A stretch of DNA of 14,919 bases from JACCXJ01 sp052387115 (GCA_052387115.1 JBQTJM010000032.1:1-14919), one strand, 5' to 3'. Numbered from the stretch's first letter, positions 8,401-14,797 are shown. Translations and numbers: made by a program. The notes: generated by a model not told the origin, from the letters alone.

Positions 8401-8919
8401 GCGACCCTGGCGGATGCCATCCGGCGCATCGACGGGGACACCCGCGGCCGTTTCAAGGAGACCTTCGAACAAGTGGATGCCCATCTCGGGGTCATCTTCC
8501 CGGAGCTTTTCGGCGGTGGCGAGGCCCACCTGGAGCTGACCGGCGAGGACCTCCTGGAAACCGGCGTCGCCGTCATGGCCCGTCCGCCCGGCAAACGCAA
8601 CAGCAGCATCCATCTGCTGTCCGGGGGCGAGAAGGCACTGACGGCCTTGGCGCTGGTGTTCGCGCTCTTCAAGCTCCACCCCGCGCCGTTCTGCCTGCTC
8701 GACGAGGTCGACGCCCCGCTCGACGACGCCAACGTCGCGCACCTGTGCCGGCTCCTCGGATCGATGTCCGACGCTGTCCAGTTCCTCCTCATCACCCACA
8801 ACAAGATCACCATGGAGATCGCCCACCGCCTGGTGGGCGTGACCATGCAGGAACCCGGGGTGTCGCGCCTCGTCGTCGTGGATGTGGACGAGGCGGTGCG
8901 TCTGGCCGCGACCGGGTAG
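5401..8919 (+). CDS. smc: chromosome segregation ATPase SMC
   Basis: A full-length 1172-residue bacterial SMC. The N-terminal ATPase half opens KLSKIRLAGFKSFVDPTT, which fixes the start, and carries Walker A GPNGCGKS (31-38). Two long Glu/Arg/Ala-rich coiled coils (about 170-505 and 660-1000) flank a hinge at about 512-655. The C-terminal head has the ABC signature LLSGGEK (1072-1078) and Walker B FCLLDEVDAPLDD (Asp1101, Glu1102). By family it is a cytosolic homodimer that organises and helps segregate the chromosome with ScpA and ScpB, neither of which is in this window. It is the SMC rather than the MukB type. It leads the smc-zipA-ligA block, with 71 bases before zipA. The mismatched frames inside it are GC-rich shadows. 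Confidence 0.98.
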   Translation: MKLSKIRLAGFKSFVDPTTLDLSGNLTGVVGPNGCGKSNLIDAVLWVLGETSAKHLRGGSMADVIFNGSGNRKPVGQATVEIIFDNADGAFGGQYASYAEVSLKRQMSRDGTSSYFLNGVRCRRRDIVGLFLGTGLASRSYAVIEQGMISRIVEAKPEDLRVFLEEAAGISKYKERRHETEIRIQHARENLARLDDVRAELDRQLERLQQQARAAARYKRLSDDERLVKGQLLALSVRTLSQGSEIQVRLTVECETEVEAALAALRSVEAELEAGRADESRAREGFDEVQGRYYRAGAEIARLEQAIGHARERREGRMAELERAGRALEEAEARRAEARAAIARTTEEIALLEPRSRDARLAEGSAFEGLALCEEAMEGWQSEWDATNAEGAQRSSEESALAARAAHLAERRSERQARLGTMHDEHGHLDTLAGSDEIAVLETRLGEAGAILAQRESERAGNREALREQRARRDALNRHLGELRETLATALGRLSSLVTLQEAAVDGHDGTVREWLVQVGTAVPVPLFEQIRVEAGWEPAVESVLGDWLGGFTVASLVDAARVLPDLGEHGVGLIEAGAGPAPLRPSGTAAPLLIEKVQSPVGLDGVLGGVYAAEGLDEALVLRTGLHAAESLVTRDGVQIGPDWLRRTGRVPGRAGVIERQQEIQFLEAQRAALEEAIERSLREAREARETGARLEAEESELQAAIARAQEVVAGVRSELAAAQAAEAQRALRLTALAQEITTLEAQEACDADDEAMTAARLLTLHEALAETGTQRLALEGRRAALGPALSTAREAWRAAREESLALSLRIESLRTRYGVLGEGERRESEALEQLGGRCRELRSALAEGLGPLTALEQALPGALEARLSVEAELGEARAVLERWDGALREAAERRLLREREADACRERLGEARLARENLRVRLDACREQLAGQGLVLDELLAALPEDALPAAFEERLTRIGERLARLGGVNLAAMEELEALGERKTYLDSQHADLTAALATLADAIRRIDGDTRGRFKETFEQVDAHLGVIFPELFGGGEAHLELTGEDLLETGVAVMARPPGKRNSSIHLLSGGEKALTALALVFALFKLHPAPFCLLDEVDAPLDDANVAHLCRLLGSMSDAVQFLLITHNKITMEIAHRLVGVTMQEPGVSRLVVVDVDEAVRLAATG

Positions 8920-8990
8920 CACGGATTCCCGTATGGCCCCGAATCAGAATATTTGATGGCAGAGGTTGGTATCGGAGGGGGTCCTGGTTT

Positions 8991-9818
8991 ATGAACGAAT
9001 TGCGGGTCGCGCTTTTCTTGATCGGGCTCATGGTAGTGGCCGGCGTTTACTTCTGGGGGATCCGGGGCCGGGGGAGCAAACGCCGGAAGAGGATCGGGGG
9101 CCGCCGACCGTCGCGCCCTGGTGAGCCCACGGTCCCGATGCCGAAGGCCGCCCGGCCGCCGGGCCAGGACGCCGAGGCCCCGGTCGATTACACCCGCACC
9201 CTGAGCGATCTAAGCAACTTGGTGGTCGAGTCCGGCCACGCGCCGACCCGTCCCGGTCGTATCCAGGACGCCCTGGCACGTGCTTGGAACGTCCCCAGGT
9301 CGTGGTGGGGCTGGTCCAGGAACCGGGTGTTCAAAGCCCCGACGATCCAAGGCCAGAAGCTCAGAGGCAAGGGCACGACCGTCAAGGGCGCGTCGGAAAA
9401 ATCAGGCCCGGAGGCCATCATCCTGTATGTGATCGCGCCTCCCGGTCGGGACTTCTCCGGCAGCGCGATCCGCGACGCGGCCGAAGACCTGGGCATGCGC
9501 TACGGGGAGATGAAGGTCTTTCATTATCATGGGGTGGGCCGGCTGGCGTCCCCCGACGGCCTGTACTGCCTCGTGAACATGCTGGAGCCTGGGAGCTTCG
9601 ACCTCAACACCCTCGCGAGCGCCCGCACCGAGGGGCTGGTCTTGATCATGCGCCTGCCCCCACCGGTCGAGGGGCGGCTGGCATTCGAGCTCCTGCTGCA
9701 CGGCGCCTGCCGGCTCGCCGAGGCGCTAAGCGGGGAGGTGCGGGACGCCGAGCGCCGCCCGCTGACCCCGCAGGAGCTCGCGCGCCTGCGTGCCGTCGCC
9801 GCCCATGCCGGAGCGTGA
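8991..9818 (+). CDS. zipA: cell division protein ZipA
   Basis: A 275-residue ZipA. Residues about 5-25 (RVALFLIGLMVVAGVYFW) form the single N-terminal membrane anchor. A basic segment (GRGSKRRKR) and a short Pro/Arg-rich linker follow, then the C-terminal FtsZ-binding domain at about 138-262 (ILYVIAPPGRDFSGSAI, VFHYHG, LYCLVNMLEPGSFD, GLVLIMRLP). Family role: it tethers FtsZ filaments to the inner membrane in the early Z ring; the protein faces the cytoplasm. It is shorter than E. coli ZipA (328 residues), mainly in the linker. The ATG at 8991 has GGAGGGG about ten bases upstream and begins exactly at the membrane segment; the frame is open further upstream inside smc, but that part is not ZipA-like. 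The 3' end overlaps ligA. Confidence 0.96.
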   Translation: MNELRVALFLIGLMVVAGVYFWGIRGRGSKRRKRIGGRRPSRPGEPTVPMPKAARPPGQDAEAPVDYTRTLSDLSNLVVESGHAPTRPGRIQDALARAWNVPRSWWGWSRNRVFKAPTIQGQKLRGKGTTVKGASEKSGPEAIILYVIAPPGRDFSGSAIRDAAEDLGMRYGEMKVFHYHGVGRLASPDGLYCLVNMLEPGSFDLNTLASARTEGLVLIMRLPPPVEGRLAFELLLHGACRLAEALSGEVRDAERRPLTPQELARLRAVAAHAGA

Positions 9819-11829
9819 CGAGACGGCCGCGCGCCTTTGCCGCCTGCGCGAGGACATCGAGTACCACAACTACCGCTATCACGTCCTCGACGAACCCGAG
9901 GTTCCGGACGCCGAGTTCGACCGGCTCATGCGCGAGCTGCAAGCTCTCGAAGCGCAGCACCCGGAGCTCGTCACCCCCGATTCGCCCACCCAGCGCGTGG
10001 GCGCCTCGCCCCTGCCGGAGTTCGGCGAGGTCGTTCACGCGGTTCCCATGTTGTCGCTCGGCAATGCCTTTTCGCCGGCCGAGGTCGAAGCCTTCGACCG
10101 GCGCGTGCGCGAGGGACTCGGCTTGCCCGTGGTCGAGTACACGGGCGAGCCCAAGCTGGACGGCCTGGCCGTGAGCCTGCTGTACCAAGAGGGGCGGCTG
10201 GTGCAGGCCTCGACCCGCGGCGACGGGACGCGGGGAGAGGATGTCACCCAGAACGCACGCACCATCCCGGGCGTGCCCCTGAATCTCCGCGGCAAGGGCT
10301 ATCCCAGAGTCCTGGAGGTCCGGGGCGAGGTCTATATGCCGAAGCCGGCCTTCGAGGCCCTGAACGCCGAGCAGAGCCGCAAGGGCACCAAGATCTTCGC
10401 CAACCCGCGCAATGCCGCGGCCGGGAGCCTGCGCCAGCTCGATGCGCGCATCACCGCAGGCCGCCCCTTGAGCGTCTTCTGCTACGGGACCGGCCAGGTC
10501 GAAGGGGAGCTGCCGGCGCGTCACAGCGCGGTGCTCGAGGCACTGCGCGAATGGGGGTTGCGCGTGTCGCACGAGCATCGGGTCCTGAAGGGGGTCGCGG
10601 ACTGCCTTCATTACTACGACGAGATGAGCCGCAGGCGCCAGGTGCTCCCCTATGAATTGGACGGCGTGGTGTACAAGGTCGATGACATCGCGGCCCAGCG
10701 TCGGCTCGGGATGCTGGCGCGTGCGCCGCGCTGGGCGATCGCCCACAAGTTCGCCGCTGAGGAACAGGAGACGCGGGTGCTCGCTATCGAGGCGCAGGTC
10801 GGGCGCACCGGAGCGCTGACACCCGTCGCACGCCTGGAGCCGGTGTTCGTGGGCGGCGTGATGGTGCAGAACGCCACCCTGCACAATCAGGACGAGGTAG
10901 ACCGCAGGGACGTGCGGGTGGGCGATACCGTGATGGTCAGGCGCGCGGGCGAGGTGATCCCGGAGGTGGTGCGGATCGTCCCCGAGCGGCGCCCCGCGGG
11001 TGCCGAGCCGTTCCGGATCCCGGAGCGCTGCCCGGCCTGCGGCTCGGCCGTCGTGCGGGCGGCGGGGGAGGCGGCGGCGCGCTGCACCGGCGCGCTGGTG
11101 TGCCCGGCGCAGCGCGTCCAGGCGATCCTGCACTTCGCCTCGCGCCGCGCCCTCGACATCGACGGCCTCGGGAACAAGCTCGTCGAACAACTGGTCGAGC
11201 GCGGTGTAGTCCGCGAGGTGGCCGATCTCTATGGCTTGAGCGAAGAGCGGCTGGCAGCCCTGGATCGCATGGGTCCGAAGTCCGCCCGAAACCTCGTGGC
11301 GGCGATCGAGGCCGGCAAGGCCACGACCTTGGCGCGCTTGCTCTACGCGCTCGGGATATCCGATGTGGGCGAGGCGACCGCGCGCGGTCTCGCGCAGTAC
11401 TTCGGATCGCTCGCGGCGATCATGGCCGCCGACGCCGAGGCCCTCATGGACGTCCCGGATATCGGGCCGGTGATCGCAGAGGGCATCGCGGCCTTCTTCC
11501 GGGACCCGAGGAACGTCGAGGTCGTCCGGCGCCTGCGCGCCGCCGGCGTGCATTGGGAGGAGACGGCGCCGGTCAAGGGCGGCGCCCTGCCGCTGTCGGG
11601 TAAGGGCTTCGTCTTGACCGGGACGCTCGCGTCCATGAGTCGTGAGGGGGCCAAGGCACGCCTGATCGCGCTCGGCGCGCAGGTGAGCGGCAGTGTCTCG
11701 GGGAAGACCGACTACGTCGTCGTGGGCGTCGATCCGGGCTCGAAGGCGGCGCGCGCCCGCGAGCTGGGTGTACCCGTCCTGGACGAAGACGCGTTCTTGC
11801 GCATGCTCGCCGGGCACGGCGGCGCCTGA
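9805..11829 (+). CDS. ligA: NAD-dependent DNA ligase LigA
   Basis: A 674-residue LigA. Domains in order: the N-terminal NMN-binding helices (YHNYRYHVLDEPEVPDAEFD), the adenylation domain with nucleophile Lys117 in EPKLDG and the NPRNAAAGSLRQLD motif, an OB fold, a four-Cys zinc site (Cys409, 412, 427, 433, spaced as in E. coli), helix-hairpin-helix repeats (about 440-580), and a C-terminal BRCT domain (about 595-672). It seals nicks in replication and repair using NAD. I chose the ATG at 9805, which matches the family N-terminus and overlaps the zipA end by 14 bases; a GTG at 9790 is also in frame. The overlap implies translational coupling with zipA, since no good ribosome site precedes either start. 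Confidence 0.98.
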   Translation: MPERDETAARLCRLREDIEYHNYRYHVLDEPEVPDAEFDRLMRELQALEAQHPELVTPDSPTQRVGASPLPEFGEVVHAVPMLSLGNAFSPAEVEAFDRRVREGLGLPVVEYTGEPKLDGLAVSLLYQEGRLVQASTRGDGTRGEDVTQNARTIPGVPLNLRGKGYPRVLEVRGEVYMPKPAFEALNAEQSRKGTKIFANPRNAAAGSLRQLDARITAGRPLSVFCYGTGQVEGELPARHSAVLEALREWGLRVSHEHRVLKGVADCLHYYDEMSRRRQVLPYELDGVVYKVDDIAAQRRLGMLARAPRWAIAHKFAAEEQETRVLAIEAQVGRTGALTPVARLEPVFVGGVMVQNATLHNQDEVDRRDVRVGDTVMVRRAGEVIPEVVRIVPERRPAGAEPFRIPERCPACGSAVVRAAGEAAARCTGALVCPAQRVQAILHFASRRALDIDGLGNKLVEQLVERGVVREVADLYGLSEERLAALDRMGPKSARNLVAAIEAGKATTLARLLYALGISDVGEATARGLAQYFGSLAAIMAADAEALMDVPDIGPVIAEGIAAFFRDPRNVEVVRRLRAAGVHWEETAPVKGGALPLSGKGFVLTGTLASMSREGAKARLIALGAQVSGSVSGKTDYVVVGVDPGSKAARARELGVPVLDEDAFLRMLAGHGGA

Positions 11830-11844
11830 TGTAGCCGGCTGCCG

Positions 11845-11875
11845 TAGCCCGGATGAAACGAAGTGCAATCCGGGA
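11845..11875 (+). repeat. dispersed TAGCCCGGATG-type repeat, copy 1
   Basis: Opens TAGCCCGGATG and ends AATCCGGGA, with inverted ends CCCGGAT (11848-11854) and ATCCGGG (11868-11874). It belongs with the copies at 13082-13112 and 13907-13937. From memory, this imperfect palindrome is abundant between genes in many gammaproteobacteria. The DUF29 remnant stops resembling its family where this element begins. Confidence 0.75.
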
Positions 11876-11982
11876 CGGTCGTCCCGGTCGATTTCGGCCA
11901 GTTTTCCTTCACGCAAGAGCGCCGCGTTCTCCAGCGCCCAGGCCTGAAAGTCTTGCTCGTAGGTTTTCTTCGCTACTTGCAT
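11874..11982 (-). pseudogene. DUF29 family N-terminal remnant
   Basis: Read from the ATG at 11982, the first 32 or so residues (KTYEQDFQAWALENAALL, then REGKLAEID) look like the start of DUF29 proteins, small proteins of unknown function common in Proteobacteria and Cyanobacteria. Similarity ends at about 11880, just where the dispersed repeat begins; the rest of the domain (normally about 140 residues) is missing and ligA lies beyond. The reading frame itself runs on for hundreds of codons antisense to ligA, which I take as a GC-rich artefact. No strong ribosome site precedes the ATG. The most likely reading is a truncated gene fragment. Confidence 0.6.
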
Positions 11983-12059
11983 GGCTTAGAAGTATCCCGT
12001 GGTCTTGCAACCTGGCCGGCCGGATGCTCGATTGGCGCTCGGATGGGGCGCCGGGGTTT

Positions 12060-12104
12060 CCTGGGTTCCCTCCCCTGCGCCTTCCTGCGCCTAGCGGGGG
12101 AGGG
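12060..12104. repeat. CCCTCCCC/GGGGAGG hairpin repeat, copy A
   Basis: CCTGGGTTCCCTCCCCTGCGCC (12060-12081), a 10-base insert that duplicates TTCCTGCGCC, then TAGCGGGGGAGGG (12092-12104). The same two blocks, without the insert, recur at 13119-13153. The arms can form a GC-rich hairpin. It lies just downstream of the pseudogene's 3' end. Confidence 0.75.
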
Positions 12105-12135
12105 AGAGCTCCGTGGCCCCGCCGCCGGCCGGCCC

Positions 12136-12959
12136 TCATTTCCGGCGCTTGAGCCTGATCGTGACGTCCGTTCTGATCGTGAGCGGCCTGTTGCTGGTGA
12201 CGGTGGCGGCGATCTCCCTGATGCCGAGCACACCCTTGAGACGCCTTTTCGTGGTCGCCCGCACGAGTCGCTTCCCCTGCTTGGTAACCCTGAGGTTCAC
12301 CGTCCCACTCCCACCTGGCGGGATGTTGGCGACTCCGGCAGCGAACCTGATTACCCTCGGGGCTTTCGTCGCCTTGCCGTCGCCGTTCCGGCGGGGGCGG
12401 CGCACGGTGAGCACGACCTCGTTGTCGCATCCGGCCTCCGTCAGGTTGCAGGTGACGGGGACCCGGCACGCGGTGGTCCTGCAGTCGAGCCGGGTGCTGT
12501 TGAGCGAGGGACGATTGCCGAGGTGATGACCGGCAGGCCGTTGGGACCATCGGTGTTGTTGTTCACCGCGCTCAGGGTTTGGGTGCTGCCGGAGGGTAAT
12601 GTGATCGTGTCCGCGCCACTCCCCGCCGCACAAGCGCCTGCCGGCGCGTCGTTGTTCGCGGCGGTGATGGCATCGACCAGCGTGCAATCCCCGCCGACGT
12701 TGATGGTCGCCGCGAGCGCCGGCGCCTGGCCGAGGGCGCAGAGGAGTGCCAGCCCCCCGAGCGAGCGTCGCCAGCGGCGTTGCAGGGCACGCCGCGCCCT
12801 GCGCGGCAGGCGCGCGAGTCCCTGGTAGTACGCGGCGAACCGGGGCCAGAGTGCCAGGGCGGGCGCCGCGAGACCGGGCAGTGCGGCCCGTGCCAACTCC
12901 TCTTGGAACAGGGTCAGGACCTGGGGATCCGCGGGGGACGAAGCGTTGGGGTTCGGCAT
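12136..12959 (-). pseudogene. CSLREA-type secreted surface protein, frameshifted and internally deleted
   Basis: The N-terminal part (start ATG 12959) has an unusually long basic leader ending in a Sec-type signal core (SLGGLALLCALGQAPALA, cut before ATINV). A CSLREA-like motif follows (GDCTLVDAITAANND, GSGADTITLPSG), typical of secreted right-handed beta-helix proteins. That frame breaks up after NGLPVITSAI (about 12510). A second frame then carries a Cys-containing segment (TRLDCRTTACRVP, CNLTEAGCDNEV) and a beta-rich basic tail (GGSGTVNLRVTKQGKRL) to the stop at 12136. Family members have a long beta-helix between these parts; here it is absent, so an internal deletion plus frameshift is the simplest explanation. 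A sequencing frameshift alone would not explain the missing helix. The product is probably non-functional. Confidence 0.65.
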
Positions 12960-13081
12960 GGCGACCTCTGGTTGGGGTAGATATTGCCGCCGGCACAGGC
13001 TGCTCGAAGACCGCCTCCGCGGGTCCTGGCGAGCATAACATCGGTGTCGGCCTCCGTGCGAACGCGCGGGGCCTTATCGCT

Positions 13082-13112
13082 TCCTGAATTCCGCCGCGCT
13101 ACATGCGGGCTA
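13082..13112 (-). repeat. dispersed TAGCCCGGATG-type repeat, copy 2
   Basis: Read on the minus strand it opens TAGCCCGCATGTAGCG and ends GGAATTCAGGA. It is the most diverged of the three copies, with the terminal inverted repeat partly lost, but has the same 31-base length and order of blocks. Confidence 0.6.
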
Positions 13113-13118
13113 TGGAAT

Positions 13119-13153
13119 CCTGGGTTCCCTCCCCTGCGCCTAGCGGGGGAGGG
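13119..13153. repeat. CCCTCCCC/GGGGAGG hairpin repeat, copy B
   Basis: CCTGGGTTCCCTCCCCTGCGCC followed directly by TAGCGGGGGAGGG: identical to copy A except for the 10-base insert. Its minus-strand translation, LTPTLPSPARRRGG, is the kind of spurious peptide often annotated where this repeat family occurs. Confidence 0.75.
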
Positions 13154-13208
13154 TAGGGTGGGGGTCAGGCGCGTCCGCAGAGACAAGACTTCGTCAATAC
13201 CTGAAAAG

Positions 13209-13261
13209 GCCGGACCCCCTCCCCGCCCTCCCCCGTCCGCAAAAAGCGCGGGCAGGGGAGG
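13209..13261. repeat. CCCTCCCC/GGGGAGG hairpin repeat, copy C (inverted, diverged)
   Basis: CCCTCCCCC at 13226-13234 and GGGGAGG at 13255-13261 form the arms around a loop with an AAAAAG run. The GGACCCCCTCCCC lead-in (13212 on) is the inverse of the GGGTGGGGGTC tail that follows copy B, so copies B and C face each other. Confidence 0.5.
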
Positions 13262-13542
13262 AAGAACCCCGGTGCGTTCCCGCGCGAAGCGGGGAAGGGC
13301 GCAAACGTGGGGAACGGTGCGCCCCCGAATGGTGGCGCATCTGCCGTGGTCGGATCCGTTCCGGCGGATACCGCATCAGCGAGCGATGGACTACCGGCAG
13401 CGGATCACGATCGCACGCGAGCCCGGATCGGCTCCCACGGATCTCGCAGATCATGCACAACCCAGGCACGCTAGATCCGCATTCGGTGCAAGGGGGCCCA
13501 TAGCCCTGCGTTGCTCGTTCTCCCTGGAATTTCTCGAACGCC

Positions 13543-13878
13543 ATGAGCGCCATAGCCTTCGATACCCTCAAGTTCGCCAAACGCCTCAAGGAGGCCGGGT
13601 TCACCGAAGAACAGGCCGAGGCCCTCGCCGATGCCGAGGCGGAATTCATCGAACAGAACCTGGCCACGAAACGAGACATCGCGGACCTCAAGCGGGATAT
13701 AAAGGAACTGGAGGTCACCCTGCGCAATGGGATCAAACAGCTCGACGTCAGGATCGAACAGATCCGTTCGGATCTTGCCCGTGACCTGAAAGACCTCGAA
13801 TACCGCATGACGATCAAGCTCGGTACCATGATGGTGATTGCGGTCGGTGCCGTGGCGACGCTGCTAAAGCTCTTGTAA
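13543..13878 (+). CDS. small coiled-coil protein with C-terminal membrane segment (DUF1640-like)
   Basis: A 111-residue protein. Residues 1-30 (FDTLKFAKRLKEAGFTEEQA) match the start of DUF1640/CCDC90-type proteins, the family that includes the mitochondrial MCUR1. A charged heptad-rich coiled coil spans about 30-88 (ATKRDIADLKRDIKELE), and a hydrophobic end, about 93-111 (MMVIAVGAVATLLKLL), should anchor it in the inner membrane. The bacterial role is unknown. The ATG at 13543 has only a weak GGAA upstream, but it coincides with the family's usual first residues. Codon use matches its neighbours. It is convergent with the toxin-antitoxin pair, and the two share a 93-base gap holding a dispersed repeat. 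Confidence 0.8.
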   Translation: MSAIAFDTLKFAKRLKEAGFTEEQAEALADAEAEFIEQNLATKRDIADLKRDIKELEVTLRNGIKQLDVRIEQIRSDLARDLKDLEYRMTIKLGTMMVIAVGAVATLLKLL

Positions 13879-13906
13879 TTCCAACGCCTAGACGCCCGAA
13901 AGGCCT

Positions 13907-13937
13907 TCCCCGGATCCCGTTGCGCTGCATCCGGGCG
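13907..13937 (-). repeat. dispersed TAGCCCGGATG-type repeat, copy 3
   Basis: On the minus strand CGCCCGGATGCAGCGCAACG continues to a GGATCCGGGG end. The inverted ends are CCCGGAT (13909-13915) and ATCCGGG (13929-13935), the same 27-base span as copy 1. It lies between the convergent DUF1640-like gene and the antitoxin gene, where it may also act as a terminator hairpin. Confidence 0.7.
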
Positions 13938-13971
13938 GCTCGTGTCGGCCCACGAACCCGGTAAGGGTTGG

Positions 13972-14340
13972 TCACGCCGCCACCCCGAGCCGCAGCGAGA
14001 TCAACACCTCCTCCCAGGGTACATGGATCCGGTCATGCTCGTCCTTGCCGACCAACTCGAGCTTCAAGAGCCTCTGCACATCTCGATGCACATTGCTGTA
14101 GTTCCGCCCGAGCGTCTTGGCGAGGGCATAGATAGACTGCGCCCCCCCGGTCTTCAACACTTCCAACAACCGCATGCGCTCCGGGGTCAGCTCGCTGAAA
14201 AGCTGTGCCGCATTCGCGAAGTTGAGGTGATAGTCGGCCTCGGGCACCCGCTCGCCCCGGTCCACGCGCCGTGCGATCTCGAGAGAGCGCCGCAGCATCG
14301 CTTCGTGTGATTCGACCCCGACAATCGCTTTACCAGCCAT
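13972..14340 (-). CDS. winged helix-turn-helix antitoxin/regulator of a TumE-type module
   Basis: A 122-residue protein with an N-terminal segment (residues 1-50, LEIARRVDRGERVPEADYHL) and a winged HTH at about 52-105 (TPERMRLLEVLKTGG, SIYALAKTLGRNYSNVHRDV). It resembles the HVO_A0114/MarR-like DNA-binding proteins that accompany TumE/DUF6516 genes. By analogy it binds and neutralises the upstream gene's product and represses the operon; this is inference. Its ATG lies inside the toxin gene (11-base overlap), with a strong GGAGGT seven bases upstream, so it should be translated well, as an antitoxin needs. The order is toxin first, antitoxin second. Confidence 0.8.
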   Translation of the reverse strand: MAGKAIVGVESHEAMLRRSLEIARRVDRGERVPEADYHLNFANAAQLFSELTPERMRLLEVLKTGGAQSIYALAKTLGRNYSNVHRDVQRLLKLELVGKDEHDRIHVPWEEVLISLRLGVAA

Positions 14341-14629
14341 CGCTCATACCTCCAAGAAGCCGCTTGACGTCTCGATCGAAATCCACCAGCAACTGCTCCA
14401 GCGAGACGAATCGATACACATGCTCCTCGCTCCCATAATGGACGTGGTCTCCTTTCCCGCCCTCATTGTCGTAACGCACGATGCAGCGTCCGTCCTTCCC
14501 CCAGTACAGGCGGTATTTCAATCCATGAGGGCGGTCCCGGCTGCGGCGAGGTAACTCGTAGACCACCCTTTCGACGACCACCCCGTCCGGGCGCATTTCT
14601 TTGTCTCGCAGAAATTGTCTCGCCCGCAC
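14330..14629 (-). CDS. TumE/DUF6516-family toxin
   Basis: A 99-residue basic protein. Family phrases: PDGVVVERVVYELP, HGLKYRLYWGKDG, VRYDNEGGKGDHVHYG and YRFVSLEQLLVDFDRDV. This fits the TumE family of presumed toxins (formerly DUF6516); the conserved NExGKGDHxHYG block is the likeliest active region, though the mechanism is not something I can state. The GTG at 14629 is the first start after an in-frame TAG at 14630-14632 and gives the full family N-terminus (RQFLRDKEMRPDG); an ATG at 14596 is an alternative that would drop 11 residues. No clear ribosome site precedes the GTG. The antitoxin overlaps its 3' end. Confidence 0.8.
   Translation of the reverse strand: MRARQFLRDKEMRPDGVVVERVVYELPRRSRDRPHGLKYRLYWGKDGRCIVRYDNEGGKGDHVHYGSEEHVYRFVSLEQLLVDFDRDVKRLLGGMSDGW
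14348..14353 (-). promoter_or_regulatory. Shine-Dalgarno for the antitoxin
   Basis: GGAGGT on the minus strand, seven bases before the ATG at 14340, near consensus and lying inside the toxin coding sequence. It contrasts with the lack of a ribosome site before the toxin. Confidence 0.7.
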
Positions 14630-14636
14630 CTATTGC

Positions 14637-14665
14637 ATGTTAGGCCATATATTGCCTGACGACAA
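14637..14665 (-). promoter_or_regulatory. candidate sigma-70 promoter of the toxin-antitoxin operon
   Basis: On the minus strand, TTGTCG (14665-14660) and TAACAT (14642-14637) are 17 bases apart, each matching four of six consensus bases. Transcription would begin near the toxin GTG at 14629, giving a short or absent leader, consistent with the missing ribosome site. Confidence 0.35.
14642..14657. promoter_or_regulatory. candidate operator palindrome in the toxin-antitoxin promoter
   Basis: AGGCCATATATTGCCT is a 16-base palindrome with one mismatched pair, centred between the candidate -35 and -10 boxes. This is where an autorepressing HTH antitoxin would be expected to bind. Confidence 0.35.
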
Positions 14666-14797
14666 GGGTAAGGTAGGCTATCGAAGAGGCGCACACGAGT
14701 CCGTGCGACCGTTGCGGGGCGCGGCGCCTCATCGGATCGCCCCGGGAGATCCTATCTGGCGTTTACGACCAGCGATGTATCCGAGGAAACACCGCCG

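Larger units (their letters stand above)
12960..13542. other. intergenic region with repeats and possible gene scraps
   Basis: No convincing gene is seen in these 583 bases. It contains a TAGCCCGGATG-type repeat (13082-13112), two GC-rich CCCTCCCC/GGGGAGG hairpins (13119-13153 and 13209-13261), and a short reading MDYRQRITI from an ATG at 13386 that resembles the first residues of DUF433 proteins but loses similarity at once. Confidence 0.6.

Noticed and set aside
8115..8990. Upstream extension of the zipA frame into smc
   Set aside because: The extension is out-of-frame smc sequence. ZipA similarity, the membrane anchor and the ribosome site all begin at 8991.
9646..11982. A 778-codon minus-strand open frame across ligA
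   Set aside because: It is antisense to a complete, motif-verified ligA. Only its first 32 or so codons, which lie outside ligA, resemble a family (DUF29). The rest is an Arg/Ala/His/Leu-rich shadow typical of GC-rich DNA.
11863..12828. A 321-codon plus-strand frame over the CSLREA pseudogene
   Set aside because: No domain, and it runs antisense to a recognisable signal peptide and CSLREA motif.
12984..13784. A 266-codon plus-strand frame through the repeat region into the DUF1640-like gene
   Set aside because: It crosses several non-coding hairpin repeats and is out of frame with the supported gene at 13543; only a nine-residue stretch resembles anything known.
13955..13969. Possible terminator AACCC-GGTAA-GGGTT after the antitoxin gene
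   Set aside because: The stem is only 5 bases and there is no T-run on either strand, so it is too weak to call.
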